This document shows positions 7,395 to 15,426 of a DNA stretch of 16,982 nt, in pieces. Each line of letters starts with the position of its first letter. Within the stretch, counting starts at the first letter, position 1. The notes beneath the pieces were generated by a model. It was given only the letters and a program-made list of their open reading frames with translations, made no database searches and had not been told where the DNA came from. The DNA is from CAYYYP01 sp964475985 (GTDB lineage: Bacteria; Bdellovibrionota; UBA1018; CAYHWW01): contig CAYYYP010000058.1 in the NCBI GenBank assembly GCA_964475985.1, positions 1 to 16,982 on the forward strand, given 5' to 3'. Made by a program: the position numbers and the translations under genes.

Positions 7395-8660
7395 CTAGTT
7401 GGGTAACGATGGAGTAGCTTCGGAACTTGGCGTTGGGATCATGTGGTTTTGGCATTGATTCATGTCAGACTGGATTAAAGAAATGATCTCATCAAGGTAG
7501 TTTTCAATTTCTTTGGACTGAATTTGGATTTTTAACGGGATGATGACTTCTTGAATTAGTCTCACAAGAAAGCTCGTGGATAATCTGGTTTGCGATTCAT
7601 CTTGCTCTCGGGGCATGAAGGAGTGGAGCATTTCATCAATTTCTTCGAGCAGGCCGTGGAGTTCCAGGTAACTAAAGCTTTGTGGTGAATTCACCTGCGC
7701 ATCTGCCCGAAATCTTTCTGCGGCAGCCTGTAATATGCTTTTCACTTCAAAAACAACCCGGTCACTTAAGAGATCAAGGTCCAATTCCGTGGCGAGGCCA
7801 CGATTGCGGTACACGCTGCTCCAATAGGCCGTAAGGTAAAAATGCAATAGTGAAATGGGATCGTGAGCGGGCGAGAGTTGCGCTGACTGCTCCCAAAAAG
7901 TTTGAAGCACATGGGCGGGGGATTTATGACCATTATTCAGCGAAGAGATTAACGAACGAAAACCATTGGCCTGCGTAAAAAGCCTGGTATAGGCGGCGGG
8001 ATCTCTCGGCACGAGGGGTACTCTCACTAATTCTTGGCGGTATTTGAACTGAGAGGTCTCCGGCTCTCCCGTAAGGTTGAGCTCTAGAAGGGTTGCAACC
8101 TGATCGGAAATTTCCCTAATGCCAAACCAGTCCTGGCTATCGTCCTCCTCTGGGTGAGGTGCTTCCGTTTCACTGACTTCTGGGCGGAAGGTTGAAACCT
8201 CGCCCCTGTCTTGAAAGTCTATGACCGCAACGCCTTCGTTTTCGCCGGCATAATAGCCGTCCAAAATAGAATCAGGAACTCGGTTACTGAATATAATGAC
8301 TTCTTCACTTGGCTTAATCCCAAAGCGGTCGTGCAGGATACCGTTTGCATTCGGCAACAGATTCCTCAAGGTGTGAAGCGCATCCGGATCCCCCACGATG
8401 GAGACGGAGAAAATAGAAGGAGAAACTGACTGGCCCGGAAAAGTGTTTTTAACGTACTGATACCAACCAATGATCAAGTTCAGAATTTGGCGAGAGAAGA
8501 GGACTTGGTTTTGGGGTCTTAAAGATTCAATGGCCGATACTTCAAGGATCAATCGACTCGGCGGCGGAAGGGCTTCGGCACGAACCGGAGTTATGGAAAA
8601 TTGTAGCGCCACTGGCAAAAACACCAATACGGTGAAAAAAAATTTGAACCAATCCCTCAC
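7395..8660 (-). CDS. Exported protein of unknown function between fecR-like and DUF4105 genes
   Basis: I recognise no family. The 421-residue product starts at GTG (8660), supported by AAGGGGAT about eight bases upstream. A signal peptide (hydrophobic 8-22, cleavage near VRA-EA) is followed by a mixed alpha/beta region to about 155 (ISRLILEVSA-like strands, VIIFSNRV, GVAVIDFQ), an acidic linker rich in Glu/Asp and Pro near 160-185, then a long helical half with several Leu/Glu-rich helices (DLDLLSDRVVFEVKSILQAA). There is one cysteine near the end (NQCQNH) and no clear transmembrane helix after the signal, so it should be periplasmic. The gene lies 87 bases after the FecR-domain gene and 23 bases before the DUF4105 gene; the context suggests a shared envelope role. 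Confidence 0.75.
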   Translation of the reverse strand: MRDWFKFFFTVLVFLPVALQFSITPVRAEALPPPSRLILEVSAIESLRPQNQVLFSRQILNLIIGWYQYVKNTFPGQSVSPSIFSVSIVGDPDALHTLRNLLPNANGILHDRFGIKPSEEVIIFSNRVPDSILDGYYAGENEGVAVIDFQDRGEVSTFRPEVSETEAPHPEEDDSQDWFGIREISDQVATLLELNLTGEPETSQFKYRQELVRVPLVPRDPAAYTRLFTQANGFRSLISSLNNGHKSPAHVLQTFWEQSAQLSPAHDPISLLHFYLTAYWSSVYRNRGLATELDLDLLSDRVVFEVKSILQAAAERFRADAQVNSPQSFSYLELHGLLEEIDEMLHSFMPREQDESQTRLSTSFLVRLIQEVIIPLKIQIQSKEIENYLDEIISLIQSDMNQCQNHMIPTPSSEATPSLPN

Positions 8661-8747
8661 GTCTAGATCCCCTTATTTGAGAGGGCTTAGCATGGGATCA
8701 AGAATTAGCAAAAGCAGCGCAAAAGTTTTCTAGAGGCAAACACCGCG

Positions 8748-9767
8748 TTAATTTTTTTGCGGGGCTGACTTGCTTTCCGTAGATTTTTTTTCGGAAGCGA
8801 TTGCTCTCTCGGGCATGGACTGCGGATCTAAGCGGGCCGGCAAAGCTTTCGGCGCATTATTCAGGACTAAGCGCACCCGTTCATCGAGGACTTGGTAAGT
8901 GGGGCTTTGGATGGAATTTGAAAACGGGGGAATGGATTTAAACCAATTTTGTTGAGAAAGTTTCGCTAAGGTAAAAAATCTCGCTTCTTTAGGGACTTCA
9001 AGTTCCTCTGCTTCTACGCGCGGACCGGTTTTGGTCCAGAGGTTTGCAAATTGCCCCGGTAAAATGCGTACGACTTCTCTAGGCAGTTGCCCAGAAATTT
9101 TTAAACTATCCACTCGTGACGCTAAGTGGACTTCCCCTTCAAAGGTGTAGGCTTCAATGAAATAAGTCCGGTGGAATGGATCCATGGGGCCCTTACCCTG
9201 CGCAAATTGATTTTGTTTGAGGGGTGCATCAGAAACTTTGCGTTCCACGTGTAGTGCGAAATCCGTTCCGCGTACTGCCACGGCGGCATCTCCGATCAAA
9301 ACAGAAAATGGTTCCTGTGGTGAATAAACCTTGGCGACGTGAAGCCTAACGCTTCCGTAATGAAGGCGTAATTTTCGATCAAGCAATATGCCTTTGCGTT
9401 TCTGTTCCGCAATGGGCGTCCATTCCACGATTTCTAGGCGCGTGCGCGGGCCGAGGGCAACTTGGGTTTGGTCTTCAAATTGAATTAAAAATGTTTGCCT
9501 ACTGCCGGTGGTTAAAAACTGTCCTGGTTCAAGGCCTGCACCTTTAGCGGCGGGCTTTAAAACTTCGCCTTCGGAGTTGCGAAGGGCAAGGGGGTGGGGT
9601 TGCGGCATGGTATTGGATATTTCTGAAGCAAGTCCCCTTTGGACGGTGGGTTCTGAGCGGGCGGATACGATGGTACCAATTTCTACCCCAACCGCGCTAG
9701 TGGAGGTTGTGAGAAGAAGGATGGTGCATAGAAGGCCCGTGGGATAAAAAACTTTGTTATAGATCAT
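8748..9767 (-). CDS. FecR-domain periplasmic protein
   Basis: A 339-residue exported protein. A signal peptide (hydrophobic 11-24, cleavage near TSA-VG) precedes a FecR domain at about 80-172, recognised from GQFLTTGSRQTFLIQFED, LGPRTRLEIVEW, LHYGSVRLHV and IGDAAVAVRGTDFAL. The remainder is a linker and a Lys/Ser-rich polar tail. Classical FecR is an anti-sigma factor with an N-terminal cytoplasmic segment and a transmembrane helix; here there is a cleavable signal and no sigma-factor gene nearby, so this is the stand-alone periplasmic FecR type common in Proteobacteria, of uncertain function. No Shine-Dalgarno is evident before the ATG; instead a strong stem-loop (9783-9813) ends 15 bases upstream. 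It is first in a probable three-gene unit with the unknown exported protein and the DUF4105 gene. Confidence 0.85.
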   Translation of the reverse strand: MIYNKVFYPTGLLCTILLLTTSTSAVGVEIGTIVSARSEPTVQRGLASEISNTMPQPHPLALRNSEGEVLKPAAKGAGLEPGQFLTTGSRQTFLIQFEDQTQVALGPRTRLEIVEWTPIAEQKRKGILLDRKLRLHYGSVRLHVAKVYSPQEPFSVLIGDAAVAVRGTDFALHVERKVSDAPLKQNQFAQGKGPMDPFHRTYFIEAYTFEGEVHLASRVDSLKISGQLPREVVRILPGQFANLWTKTGPRVEAEELEVPKEARFFTLAKLSQQNWFKSIPPFSNSIQSPTYQVLDERVRLVLNNAPKALPARLDPQSMPERAIASEKKSTESKSAPQKN

Positions 9768-9782
9768 AAACTTTTTTAGTTG

Positions 9783-9813
9783 ACCCCAAGGATGGATGGG
9801 CCACCCTTGGGGT
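9783..9813 (-). promoter_or_regulatory. Strong stem-loop just upstream of the FecR-domain gene, lacking a U-tract
   Basis: Arms ACCCCAAGG and CCTTGGGGT pair perfectly over nine bases. On the minus strand four more pairs (one G-U, then U-A, G-C, G-C) extend the stem to 13 pairs with a five-base loop. It lies between the fadE stop (9828) and the FecR ATG (9767). Neither side has a T-run, so it is not a standard intrinsic terminator; it could be the 3' end of fadE mRNA, a processing site, or a 5' leader element for the FecR gene. Confidence 0.55.
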
Positions 9814-9827
9814 AATTCAGAACGGGT

Positions 9828-12311
9828 TTAAGCGCTTAGGGCGGGCTTAGCGCTTCCGCTGCCTCTCGCGCCTTGCTTGTATTCATCTAAACCAAAATCA
9901 TCGACTTGAATTACGGCATCACGCAATAATTCCGCCTGGGCGACTTTGTCGAACTCTTCCTTGGTAATAATCCCTTTTTCCACGGCTGCCGCGTAAAGCT
10001 CTTTCGGCGGAAGTTTAGGCAGGATTTTTTTATGACGAGCTTTGCGTACTCGGTCAGCGACATCATCCACCTGAAGCGTTAAAACGTAGGCTTGTTCAAG
10101 CGCTGCCAAATGATCCGTTGCAGGGTTGGTAGGAATGAACATTCCGCTGGTATGGCGCTCACGGAGGGCAGCGTTTTCTTGGATGCTCTCTGCTACTTCA
10201 AGTTCCATATCGTTAGTGGGCATGGTGCCAATGGCATTGGCATTATGGAACCAACGGATGGGATTTCTAAAAAACCAACCTACGATGGGAACTTCAAGGT
10301 TAAGGAGCAAACCATCAAAGGCTTGATGAATCTGCCAGAAGGAATGATTCATCGTCCAATGTACGAAAGGAAGGTCTTCTTCCTTTTGCCCTTCGGCTTC
10401 AAACCTTCGCAGCGTAGCGGTGCCCAAATACATCCAACCTAATATATCAGCAAAGCGGCCCGTAGTTTTTCCTTTGGCCTTCAGTGCTCCACCTAGAGTT
10501 GCCATGGCCAAATCGGCAAGCACGGCAAAGGCAGCAGAGGTCCAGGCGAGTCGTCTGAAATATCGTGCGACTTGAGGGTGGCAACTTGGCGTAGGAGTTA
10601 AAATTCCCCTCGTCATCCACTGTACCGTCGCTCGACAGACATTGCTTACGACATGACCCATATGGCCCCAGAAAGCTTTGTCAAACTCAGGAATATTTCC
10701 AGATTCAAGAGCTTCCACTTCGCGGAACGCAAAGGGATGGGCGCGCAAAGCACCCTGGCCAAAAATCATTAGGGTACGGGTCAGGATGTTTGCCCCTTCC
10801 ACCGTGATGGGTACCGGCAATCCGGTGTAGAAACTCGCTAGAAGGTTTTTTGGACCTCGAGAGATTCCTGCACCCGCCAAAATATCCATGCCATCATTGA
10901 TGATGCGACGTTGAGTCTCGGTGAAATAGTATTTAGCGATGGCGGTCACGACCGGTGGTTTATGGCCGGCATCGATGGCGCCTAAGGTGTAACGCCTGGC
11001 GGCTTCCATCATGTAATTGAAACCGGCGATGCGACCCATTGCCTCCCGAATGCCTTCAAATTTTCCGATGGACATGCCAAATTGACGGCGCACCACGGCG
11101 TGGGCACTTGCGACCCGAGTGGTAAATTTCGCGGCTGCCGTAGCGCCCGCGGGTAAGGAGATTCCTCGCCCCGCACCCAAACATTCCATGAGCATCATCC
11201 AACCTTTGCCCGCCCCTTCAAGGCCGCCAATGATGGCATCGATGGGGACCACGACATCTTTTCCTTGGGTCGGGCAATTATAGAATGGAACGCCCATGGG
11301 ATCATGGCGTCGATCGGCTTTTACGCCAGGAGTTTTTGTGGGAATCAGTGCGCAAGTAATACCAATATCGGTGCCTTTGCCTAAAAGATTTTCCGGATCC
11401 CTTAATCTAAACGCTAGGCCCAGGAGAGTGGAGACGGCTGCAAGCGTAATCCAACGTTTGTTCCAATTCAGACGCAAATAAAGTTTTCCATCCTGACCAC
11501 GAAACACTACGCCAGAGCTTTGAATGCTGGCGGCGTCAGAACCTGCATGGGGTTCCGTAAGGGCAAAACACGGAATTTCTTCACCGCGTGCAAGTCTTGG
11601 CAAATAATATTTTTTCTGCTCGTCAGTTCCGAAGTGAGCAAGGAGCTCGGCTGGGCCAAGGGAATTCGGAACCATGGCCGTAATGGAAAGTGGTCCACAA
11701 CGAGAAGCTAATTTCATGACCACTTCACTGTGGGCCATGGCGGAGAACCCAAGACCACCGTATTCCTTAGGCACCACCATACCGAAAAAACGATCTTTTT
11801 TTAACGCGTCCCATGCAGCTTGCGGAAGTTCACGCTCCTCAGAAACGGTCCAGTCATCTACGAGTTTGCAGAGCTTCTCAACGGGTCCGTCTAAAAATGC
11901 TTGTTCTTCAGGAGTGAGCTTTGGATAATTCTGGTCCATGAGGCGGTTGAGATTCGGAGCGCCGGAGAAAAGTTCACGCTCAATCCACACGTCACCCGCT
12001 TTCAATGCGGTGCGTTCGGTTTCAGAAATCTGAGGTAAGAATTTTAGCTTTTTGAATAGAGCTACGACAAGGGGCGTCACAAGTTTTGCCCGAATTTGGG
12101 GAATATTGAATATCGTCGCTACGATGGCAAAAGGAATCCAGAGTTCTAGGGGAGCGTTTGAAATGAAGAGGACCGCTACGCCAAAAAAAGTCCAGGCCCA
12201 GAGGGGGGCGCTCCAAAAACCAAGGGCCAAAGGAACGCCAACGGCGATAAAAATCGTCCAAAGCGTCGTCATTGTTGGTGTCATCGAGTTCGTAAATCCT
12301 GCAAATCCCAT
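9828..12311 (-). CDS. fadE: Acyl-CoA dehydrogenase FadE
   Basis: An 827-residue protein, close to the 814 residues of E. coli FadE. It catalyses the first, FAD-dependent step of fatty-acid beta-oxidation, acyl-CoA to trans-2-enoyl-CoA, at the inner membrane. Two or three hydrophobic segments occupy residues 15-72. The acyl-CoA dehydrogenase core follows: N-terminal helical domain (about 145-250, with VVPKEYGGLGFS), beta domain with FALTEPHAGSDAASI, and C-terminal helical domain with RRQFGMSIGKFEGI and the conserved TVEGANILTRTLMIFGQGA segment. The last 250 residues correspond to the FadE-specific DUF1974 region. The ATG has AAAGGA about eight bases upstream. A plausible promoter lies at 12353-12381. 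It is alone on its transcript or shares the end of the CBS unit; no other beta-oxidation gene is in the window. Confidence 0.95.
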   Translation of the reverse strand: MGFAGFTNSMTPTMTTLWTIFIAVGVPLALGFWSAPLWAWTFFGVAVLFISNAPLELWIPFAIVATIFNIPQIRAKLVTPLVVALFKKLKFLPQISETERTALKAGDVWIERELFSGAPNLNRLMDQNYPKLTPEEQAFLDGPVEKLCKLVDDWTVSEERELPQAAWDALKKDRFFGMVVPKEYGGLGFSAMAHSEVVMKLASRCGPLSITAMVPNSLGPAELLAHFGTDEQKKYYLPRLARGEEIPCFALTEPHAGSDAASIQSSGVVFRGQDGKLYLRLNWNKRWITLAAVSTLLGLAFRLRDPENLLGKGTDIGITCALIPTKTPGVKADRRHDPMGVPFYNCPTQGKDVVVPIDAIIGGLEGAGKGWMMLMECLGAGRGISLPAGATAAAKFTTRVASAHAVVRRQFGMSIGKFEGIREAMGRIAGFNYMMEAARRYTLGAIDAGHKPPVVTAIAKYYFTETQRRIINDGMDILAGAGISRGPKNLLASFYTGLPVPITVEGANILTRTLMIFGQGALRAHPFAFREVEALESGNIPEFDKAFWGHMGHVVSNVCRATVQWMTRGILTPTPSCHPQVARYFRRLAWTSAAFAVLADLAMATLGGALKAKGKTTGRFADILGWMYLGTATLRRFEAEGQKEEDLPFVHWTMNHSFWQIHQAFDGLLLNLEVPIVGWFFRNPIRWFHNANAIGTMPTNDMELEVAESIQENAALRERHTSGMFIPTNPATDHLAALEQAYVLTLQVDDVADRVRKARHKKILPKLPPKELYAAAVEKGIITKEEFDKVAQAELLRDAVIQVDDFGLDEYKQGARGSGSAKPALSA

Positions 12312-12352
12312 GAAGATTTCCTTTCTACGGTCTGACGGTGAGTCTTAAAATT

Positions 12353-12381
12353 AGTCTAGAGCTTCGGGATGTGTTCGTAAA
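12353..12381 (-). promoter_or_regulatory. Candidate sigma70 promoter for fadE
   Basis: On the minus strand TTTACG (12376-12381) and TAGACT (12353-12358) are 17 bases apart, matching four of six consensus positions each. Transcription would start near 12346, giving a leader of about 35 bases that includes the AAAGGA site. No FadR-like operator is recognised. Confidence 0.3.
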
Positions 12382-12510
12382 GCGCGACTCGTAAGCCCCA
12401 GTATTGGATTTCGGACGGAAGTTGGGAAACTTGACGTTTGGTCAGGATATTCCCCAAAGGAATGCATAAATTTCCATCAATCGTACAGGCTTTGGAAAGA
12501 GCCGGGGTGG
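12356..12510 (-). other. Alternative-frame extension of the CBS gene (possible frameshift remnant)
   Basis: A minus-strand frame offset by one base from the CBS gene runs through and 86 bases past that gene's stop, ending at TAG 12356-12358. Its codons look ordinary for this genome (many C- or G-ending codons, few rare Arg codons) and its peptide (such as LPSEIQYWGLRVALYEHIPKL without its last residues) is protein-like, whereas the annotated CBS end uses CGG, CGA, GTA and ATA. A one-base loss in the C-rich stretch around 12500-12512 would explain it. It is less likely to be an independent gene, because no ribosome binding site precedes its ATG at 12541. Confidence 0.3.
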
Positions 12511-13254
12511 GCGGTTCAGCGAAACCAAGCCTTGTTGCCATTTTTCAAGGCGCGTCTGGAGGGCCAGGGTATTTTTTAATGTCCCATAAATAAGGCCAAT
12601 GGAGAGGTCCTGGGCTAGGCAGAGCTTACTTAAGAGGTCAGCTTCGATTTGGGTCTCCGGAATGTGGTCTAAATCAATCAGGACACGGTGAAATTCTATG
12701 CGCTCAACGGGTCTTAGGAGGATCTCATCTGGAGTAAATGGTAAAAGTTGAGCTTCAAGCCCCTTGGGGACAAACTCTTTTAATGTCTGAGAGAGTTTTT
12801 CATCTAGGCCCAGAAGTGCCGTAGGCAACTTAGCGGCTGCGTCGGTGGTAATTTTTGCCGGTTGGGGACTCACCCGTCCAGTTTTAAGCAAACTTTCAAA
12901 CAAGTCTCGCATAGAAAGCATTGCCACAACGTCTGGTCCCTTGGTGAGCGGCACATGACGAATACCCTGGGCAATCATAAATTCTGCTGCCTCCACCATG
13001 CGCTCTAATGGCAAGGATTTGAGTGGTTGGGACATTACGAGGGAAATTGGTTTTTCCCATGCGTTATAACTTCTAATCGTGTCTAGCTTTTTCAAGAGGT
13101 CCCGTTCGGTGAAAATTCCTACGCAGTGATTGTGCGTATCCACCAAGAGCACGGCGCCGATATTATTGCGCTGCATGGTGTGCAGAACGTCGGAAAGTGG
13201 AGTTGCTGCCGACATGGTAATGACCTGACGCTTAAGCTGGCTTTGGAGGGACAT
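12442..13254 (-). CDS. CBS-domain-pair protein with uncharacterised C-terminal half
   Basis: 270 residues. Two CBS motifs are clear: the first at about 8-60 (TPLSDVLHTMQRNNIGAVLL, VGIFTERDLLKK), the second at about 70-120 (VMSQPLKSLPLERMVEAAEF, IRHVPL, VAMLSMRDL). CBS pairs bind adenine nucleotides and regulate attached or partner proteins. The remaining 150 residues match nothing I know; they contain ELLRPVERIEFHRVLI-like strands and a helical segment. There is no membrane segment, so it is cytoplasmic. The ATG at 13254 has AGGG only one or two bases away and GAGAG further up, so initiation is uncertain. The gene lies 59 bases after rmuC. The last 22 residues may be out of frame with the ancestral gene (see 12356-12510). 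Confidence 0.8.
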   Translation of the reverse strand: MSLQSQLKRQVITMSAATPLSDVLHTMQRNNIGAVLLVDTHNHCVGIFTERDLLKKLDTIRSYNAWEKPISLVMSQPLKSLPLERMVEAAEFMIAQGIRHVPLTKGPDVVAMLSMRDLFESLLKTGRVSPQPAKITTDAAAKLPTALLGLDEKLSQTLKEFVPKGLEAQLLPFTPDEILLRPVERIEFHRVLIDLDHIPETQIEADLLSKLCLAQDLSIGLIYGTLKNTLALQTRLEKWQQGLVSLNRPPRLFPKPVRLMEIYAFLWGIS

Positions 13255-13313
13255 GCCCTGAAACTCTCAACGAAATCAATTTTAAAGTCAATCGGCGCTG
13301 GGGTGCCTAAAGG

Positions 13314-14498
13314 CTATTGATTTTGCTCCGGTGGATTGAGGGCAGGATCCGCCGCTGCCGTAGCCAAAAGATTGGCCGCATCCTGTTCCTCATCGCCCGT
13401 CATCCGGGTGATTGCGCCACGATAGGTGCCCAAGTGCCGAGTCGCCACATGAAATGCTTCCTGAGCTTTTTCAAGGCCTCGGCCAACTTCATCAAATCGA
13501 CGATGAAAGTTTTCAAAGTGTTTCCTCGCCTTTGCGATGTCCTGAACGATTTTTTTAACGTTCTGGGCCGCCTCATAATAATGCATCGAGCGTCCGATGA
13601 ACTGCAGCGATACGGCTAGAGTGTTGGGCGAGACCGGAAATACCTTCATTTTAGCGAGCGCTTCCCATAATGCGGAATCACGGATGACTTCGAAATAAAG
13701 CGTTTCACTCGGCAAAAACATAAGTGCGATGTCCGTCGTGCCGTGTTCGGGGTGAATGTATTTTGCCGCAATGGATTTTGCTTGGGTCCTTAGGGTCTCG
13801 GAAAGAACTTTCCTTGCGGACGCCAAACGTTCAGGGTCAGAATTATGGGCGTTGTCAAAAAGCGGAAGCACCTGCTCGCGCGGAAATTTACTGTCGATGG
13901 GTAAAACCACCTGGGGAAACTTCACTACTGCATCTACCCGTTCAAGGCTGCGCGGCACGATTTCGTACTGCACTTCAAAGCTGCCGGCCGGTAAAAAATC
14001 TTCCAATAGTCGTTGCAAGGAGTGTTCACCAAAATTTCCGCGCAAATGCGGCAGTTTCAGAAGCTGATTTAGCTCATCCACGGATTGGCTAATTTGGCCT
14101 AATGAAAGAAGTTGTTTTTCTGCCTTATGTAAACCTTCAGTTACCAACTGAAAATGTTTAAACCCTTCCTGGAGGTTGGCATTGAGTTGCGTGCCGACTT
14201 GCATGCCAATTTGTTCTAAGCGAGAGCTCACTTTGCCCTCGAGGGTAACGAATCTAGTTTCCAAATCGCGGATGGAAGAACTTAAGGCTTCCCGCAGTTC
14301 TTTTCGGTTTAGAGCCAGCTCGTCACGCAATTCTTGGCGCTGAGAAGAGAAAGCAGACGAGTTTTGATTCTGAAACAAATTTAAAAGGTGGGTGAGTCGG
14401 CTGCTCAAATTCCAGACAAAAAGTGCAATGGCCACCATAAATAAAATGGAGAGAGCCGGGGCAAGCGTAGAAAGAGAAATGGCGGAGTCGGTATTCAT
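13314..14498 (-). CDS. rmuC: RmuC-family DNA recombination-associated protein
   Basis: 394 residues. An N-terminal transmembrane helix (about 11-30) is followed by a coiled coil (about 40-135, heptad-like with ELRDELALNRKELREAL) and the RmuC nuclease-like core (about 140-345), with RGNFGE at 153-158 and PIDSKFP at 200-206, the family's signature strands. E. coli RmuC limits inversion between short inverted repeats and is linked to a restriction-endonuclease-like fold; the Asp and Lys of PIDSK are candidate active-site residues. The family is usually 400-500 residues, so this is a compact but complete member. The ATG abuts the stop of the upstream gene (TAAATG) and lacks a Shine-Dalgarno, which suggests translational coupling. 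Confidence 0.9.
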   Translation of the reverse strand: MNTDSAISLSTLAPALSILFMVAIALFVWNLSSRLTHLLNLFQNQNSSAFSSQRQELRDELALNRKELREALSSSIRDLETRFVTLEGKVSSRLEQIGMQVGTQLNANLQEGFKHFQLVTEGLHKAEKQLLSLGQISQSVDELNQLLKLPHLRGNFGEHSLQRLLEDFLPAGSFEVQYEIVPRSLERVDAVVKFPQVVLPIDSKFPREQVLPLFDNAHNSDPERLASARKVLSETLRTQAKSIAAKYIHPEHGTTDIALMFLPSETLYFEVIRDSALWEALAKMKVFPVSPNTLAVSLQFIGRSMHYYEAAQNVKKIVQDIAKARKHFENFHRRFDEVGRGLEKAQEAFHVATRHLGTYRGAITRMTGDEEQDAANLLATAAADPALNPPEQNQ

Positions 14499-15287
14499 TT
14501 ATGCGTGATAGGGGCCGTCATCATCGTCACTTTCCCCAAACTCCATGAGGTCATTGCTGACTGCGGGAGAAATACGTTCGTCGTAATCCCCGCTCTCTTC
14601 GTCATCCTCTTCATCGCGTCTTTCTAACTTTTGTTGCTCGCCTTCAATGGTGATGGTGTCTTCCACTAAATCATTCAGTTGAGCGTACTGAGACCAAACT
14701 TCGGCTTGTTGGGGCTCTTCCTCAAGTAAATCGAGCGCCCATTGCGAAGTAAGCTTAGGCAGCAACTGTCTGCCCTGGGGCCCGTAGGGAAATGCTTCCG
14801 TTTGGGAAGCGACCCTTGCTAACGCCAAAGCGCCCGCAAAAAAGGACAAGTTCACAATGAGTACCAGCCAATGATCCACGGAATTTTTTGTGTAGTTTGA
14901 TTCCTCATCATTGGCGAGTGCTGCTTCACGCGCCATGGTCAAAAGATTTTTTCGAAATCCTTGAATCATTTTAAATGCTGAATCCTCAAGGATGAGCGGG
15001 GTTTTTACGTGATACAAGAGACGCGCGAGGTCCGAAGCATCCCACTGATCCTCGAAAGGAAATAGCGCCTCTTCGTTCAAAAGGTGGCTTAGGAGTTCGG
15101 CGGAATTTGCGTGCCTTCTCGTACGTCGCAGGGAAATTTGTAACCGCTCCGCAAGAGTTTCAATTTCAAGGTCCGTAAGCAAGTGGGAGTGTTCTTCAAC
15201 AAACCGTCTTGAGATGAAATGGGCTCCCGCAACGAAGGCGAGGGTGGCGGCGCGCAGGCTGGTTTCATATTCACGATATTGAGGCAT
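14499..15287 (-). CDS. Unknown protein with highly acidic C-terminal tail, coupled to rmuC
   Basis: I recognise no family. 262 residues, no signal peptide. The first 150 residues are predicted helical and basic in places (LQISLRRTRRH). One moderately hydrophobic stretch (about 139-158, HWLVLIVNLSFFAGALALA) may be a buried helix or a membrane helix. The last 45 residues are strongly acidic with clusters EEDDEE and SDDDD. It ends one base before rmuC's ATG, so a functional link to RmuC or to nucleic-acid handling is plausible, with the tail perhaps mimicking DNA or binding basic partners; this is inference only. No ribosome binding site precedes the ATG, and a good promoter lies so close that the transcript may be leaderless. 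Confidence 0.7.
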   Translation of the reverse strand: MPQYREYETSLRAATLAFVAGAHFISRRFVEEHSHLLTDLEIETLAERLQISLRRTRRHANSAELLSHLLNEEALFPFEDQWDASDLARLLYHVKTPLILEDSAFKMIQGFRKNLLTMAREAALANDEESNYTKNSVDHWLVLIVNLSFFAGALALARVASQTEAFPYGPQGRQLLPKLTSQWALDLLEEEPQQAEVWSQYAQLNDLVEDTITIEGEQQKLERRDEEDDEESGDYDERISPAVSNDLMEFGESDDDDGPYHA

Positions 15288-15294
15288 GGGCGCT

Positions 15295-15323
15295 AAGCTA
15301 TGCTGTCACCGCAAAGAGGTCAA
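15295..15323 (-). promoter_or_regulatory. Candidate promoter giving a leaderless transcript
   Basis: On the minus strand TTGACC (15318-15323; five of six consensus) and TAGCTT (15295-15300; three of six) are exactly 17 bases apart. Seven bases later comes the ATG at 15287, so the predicted transcription start falls on or next to the initiation codon. This agrees with the absence of a Shine-Dalgarno. Confidence 0.4.
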
Positions 15324-15359
15324 CGGGGGATCTCCGCTAGAGGCTTGGAAAAGCTAAAC

Positions 15360-15400
15360 CATCCGTAGTCAGCCTCCAGATGGGGGGCCGACTACGGATG
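15360..15400 (-). terminator. Long stem-loop after the second OmpA-family gene
   Basis: Perfect 11-base arms CATCCGTAGTC and GACTACGGATG. After one G-U (minus strand), a second GC-rich stem (GC.CC/GG.GC with one weak pair) closes on a five-base loop. On the minus strand it lies 27 bases beyond the OmpA stop and is followed by GGTTTAGCTTTTCC, a poor U-tract, so termination may be rho-assisted. It contains CCGTAG like the hairpin after the first OmpA-family gene. Confidence 0.6.
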
Positions 15401-15426
15401 TTAGGATATCTCTGATTAACTACGGT

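Noticed and set aside
7372..7455. N-terminal extension of the DUF4105 protein to the ATG at 7455
   Set aside because: It overlaps the upstream gene by 61 bases and places 28 polar residues ahead of an otherwise normal signal peptide.
8661..8747. Promoter or terminator in the gap between the FecR-domain gene and the unknown exported protein
   Set aside because: Only a four-base CCGC/GCGG pairing around an A-rich loop and no -35/-10 pair with acceptable spacing could be found.
8748..9767. FecR as an anti-sigma factor of an iron-uptake system
   Set aside because: There is no sigma-factor gene, no TonB-dependent receptor, and the protein has a cleavable signal rather than a cytoplasmic anti-sigma segment.
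10092..10442. Plus-strand open frames within fadE
   Set aside because: fadE is an unbroken, family-matching coding sequence on the other strand; the antisense frames lack start signals and protein features.
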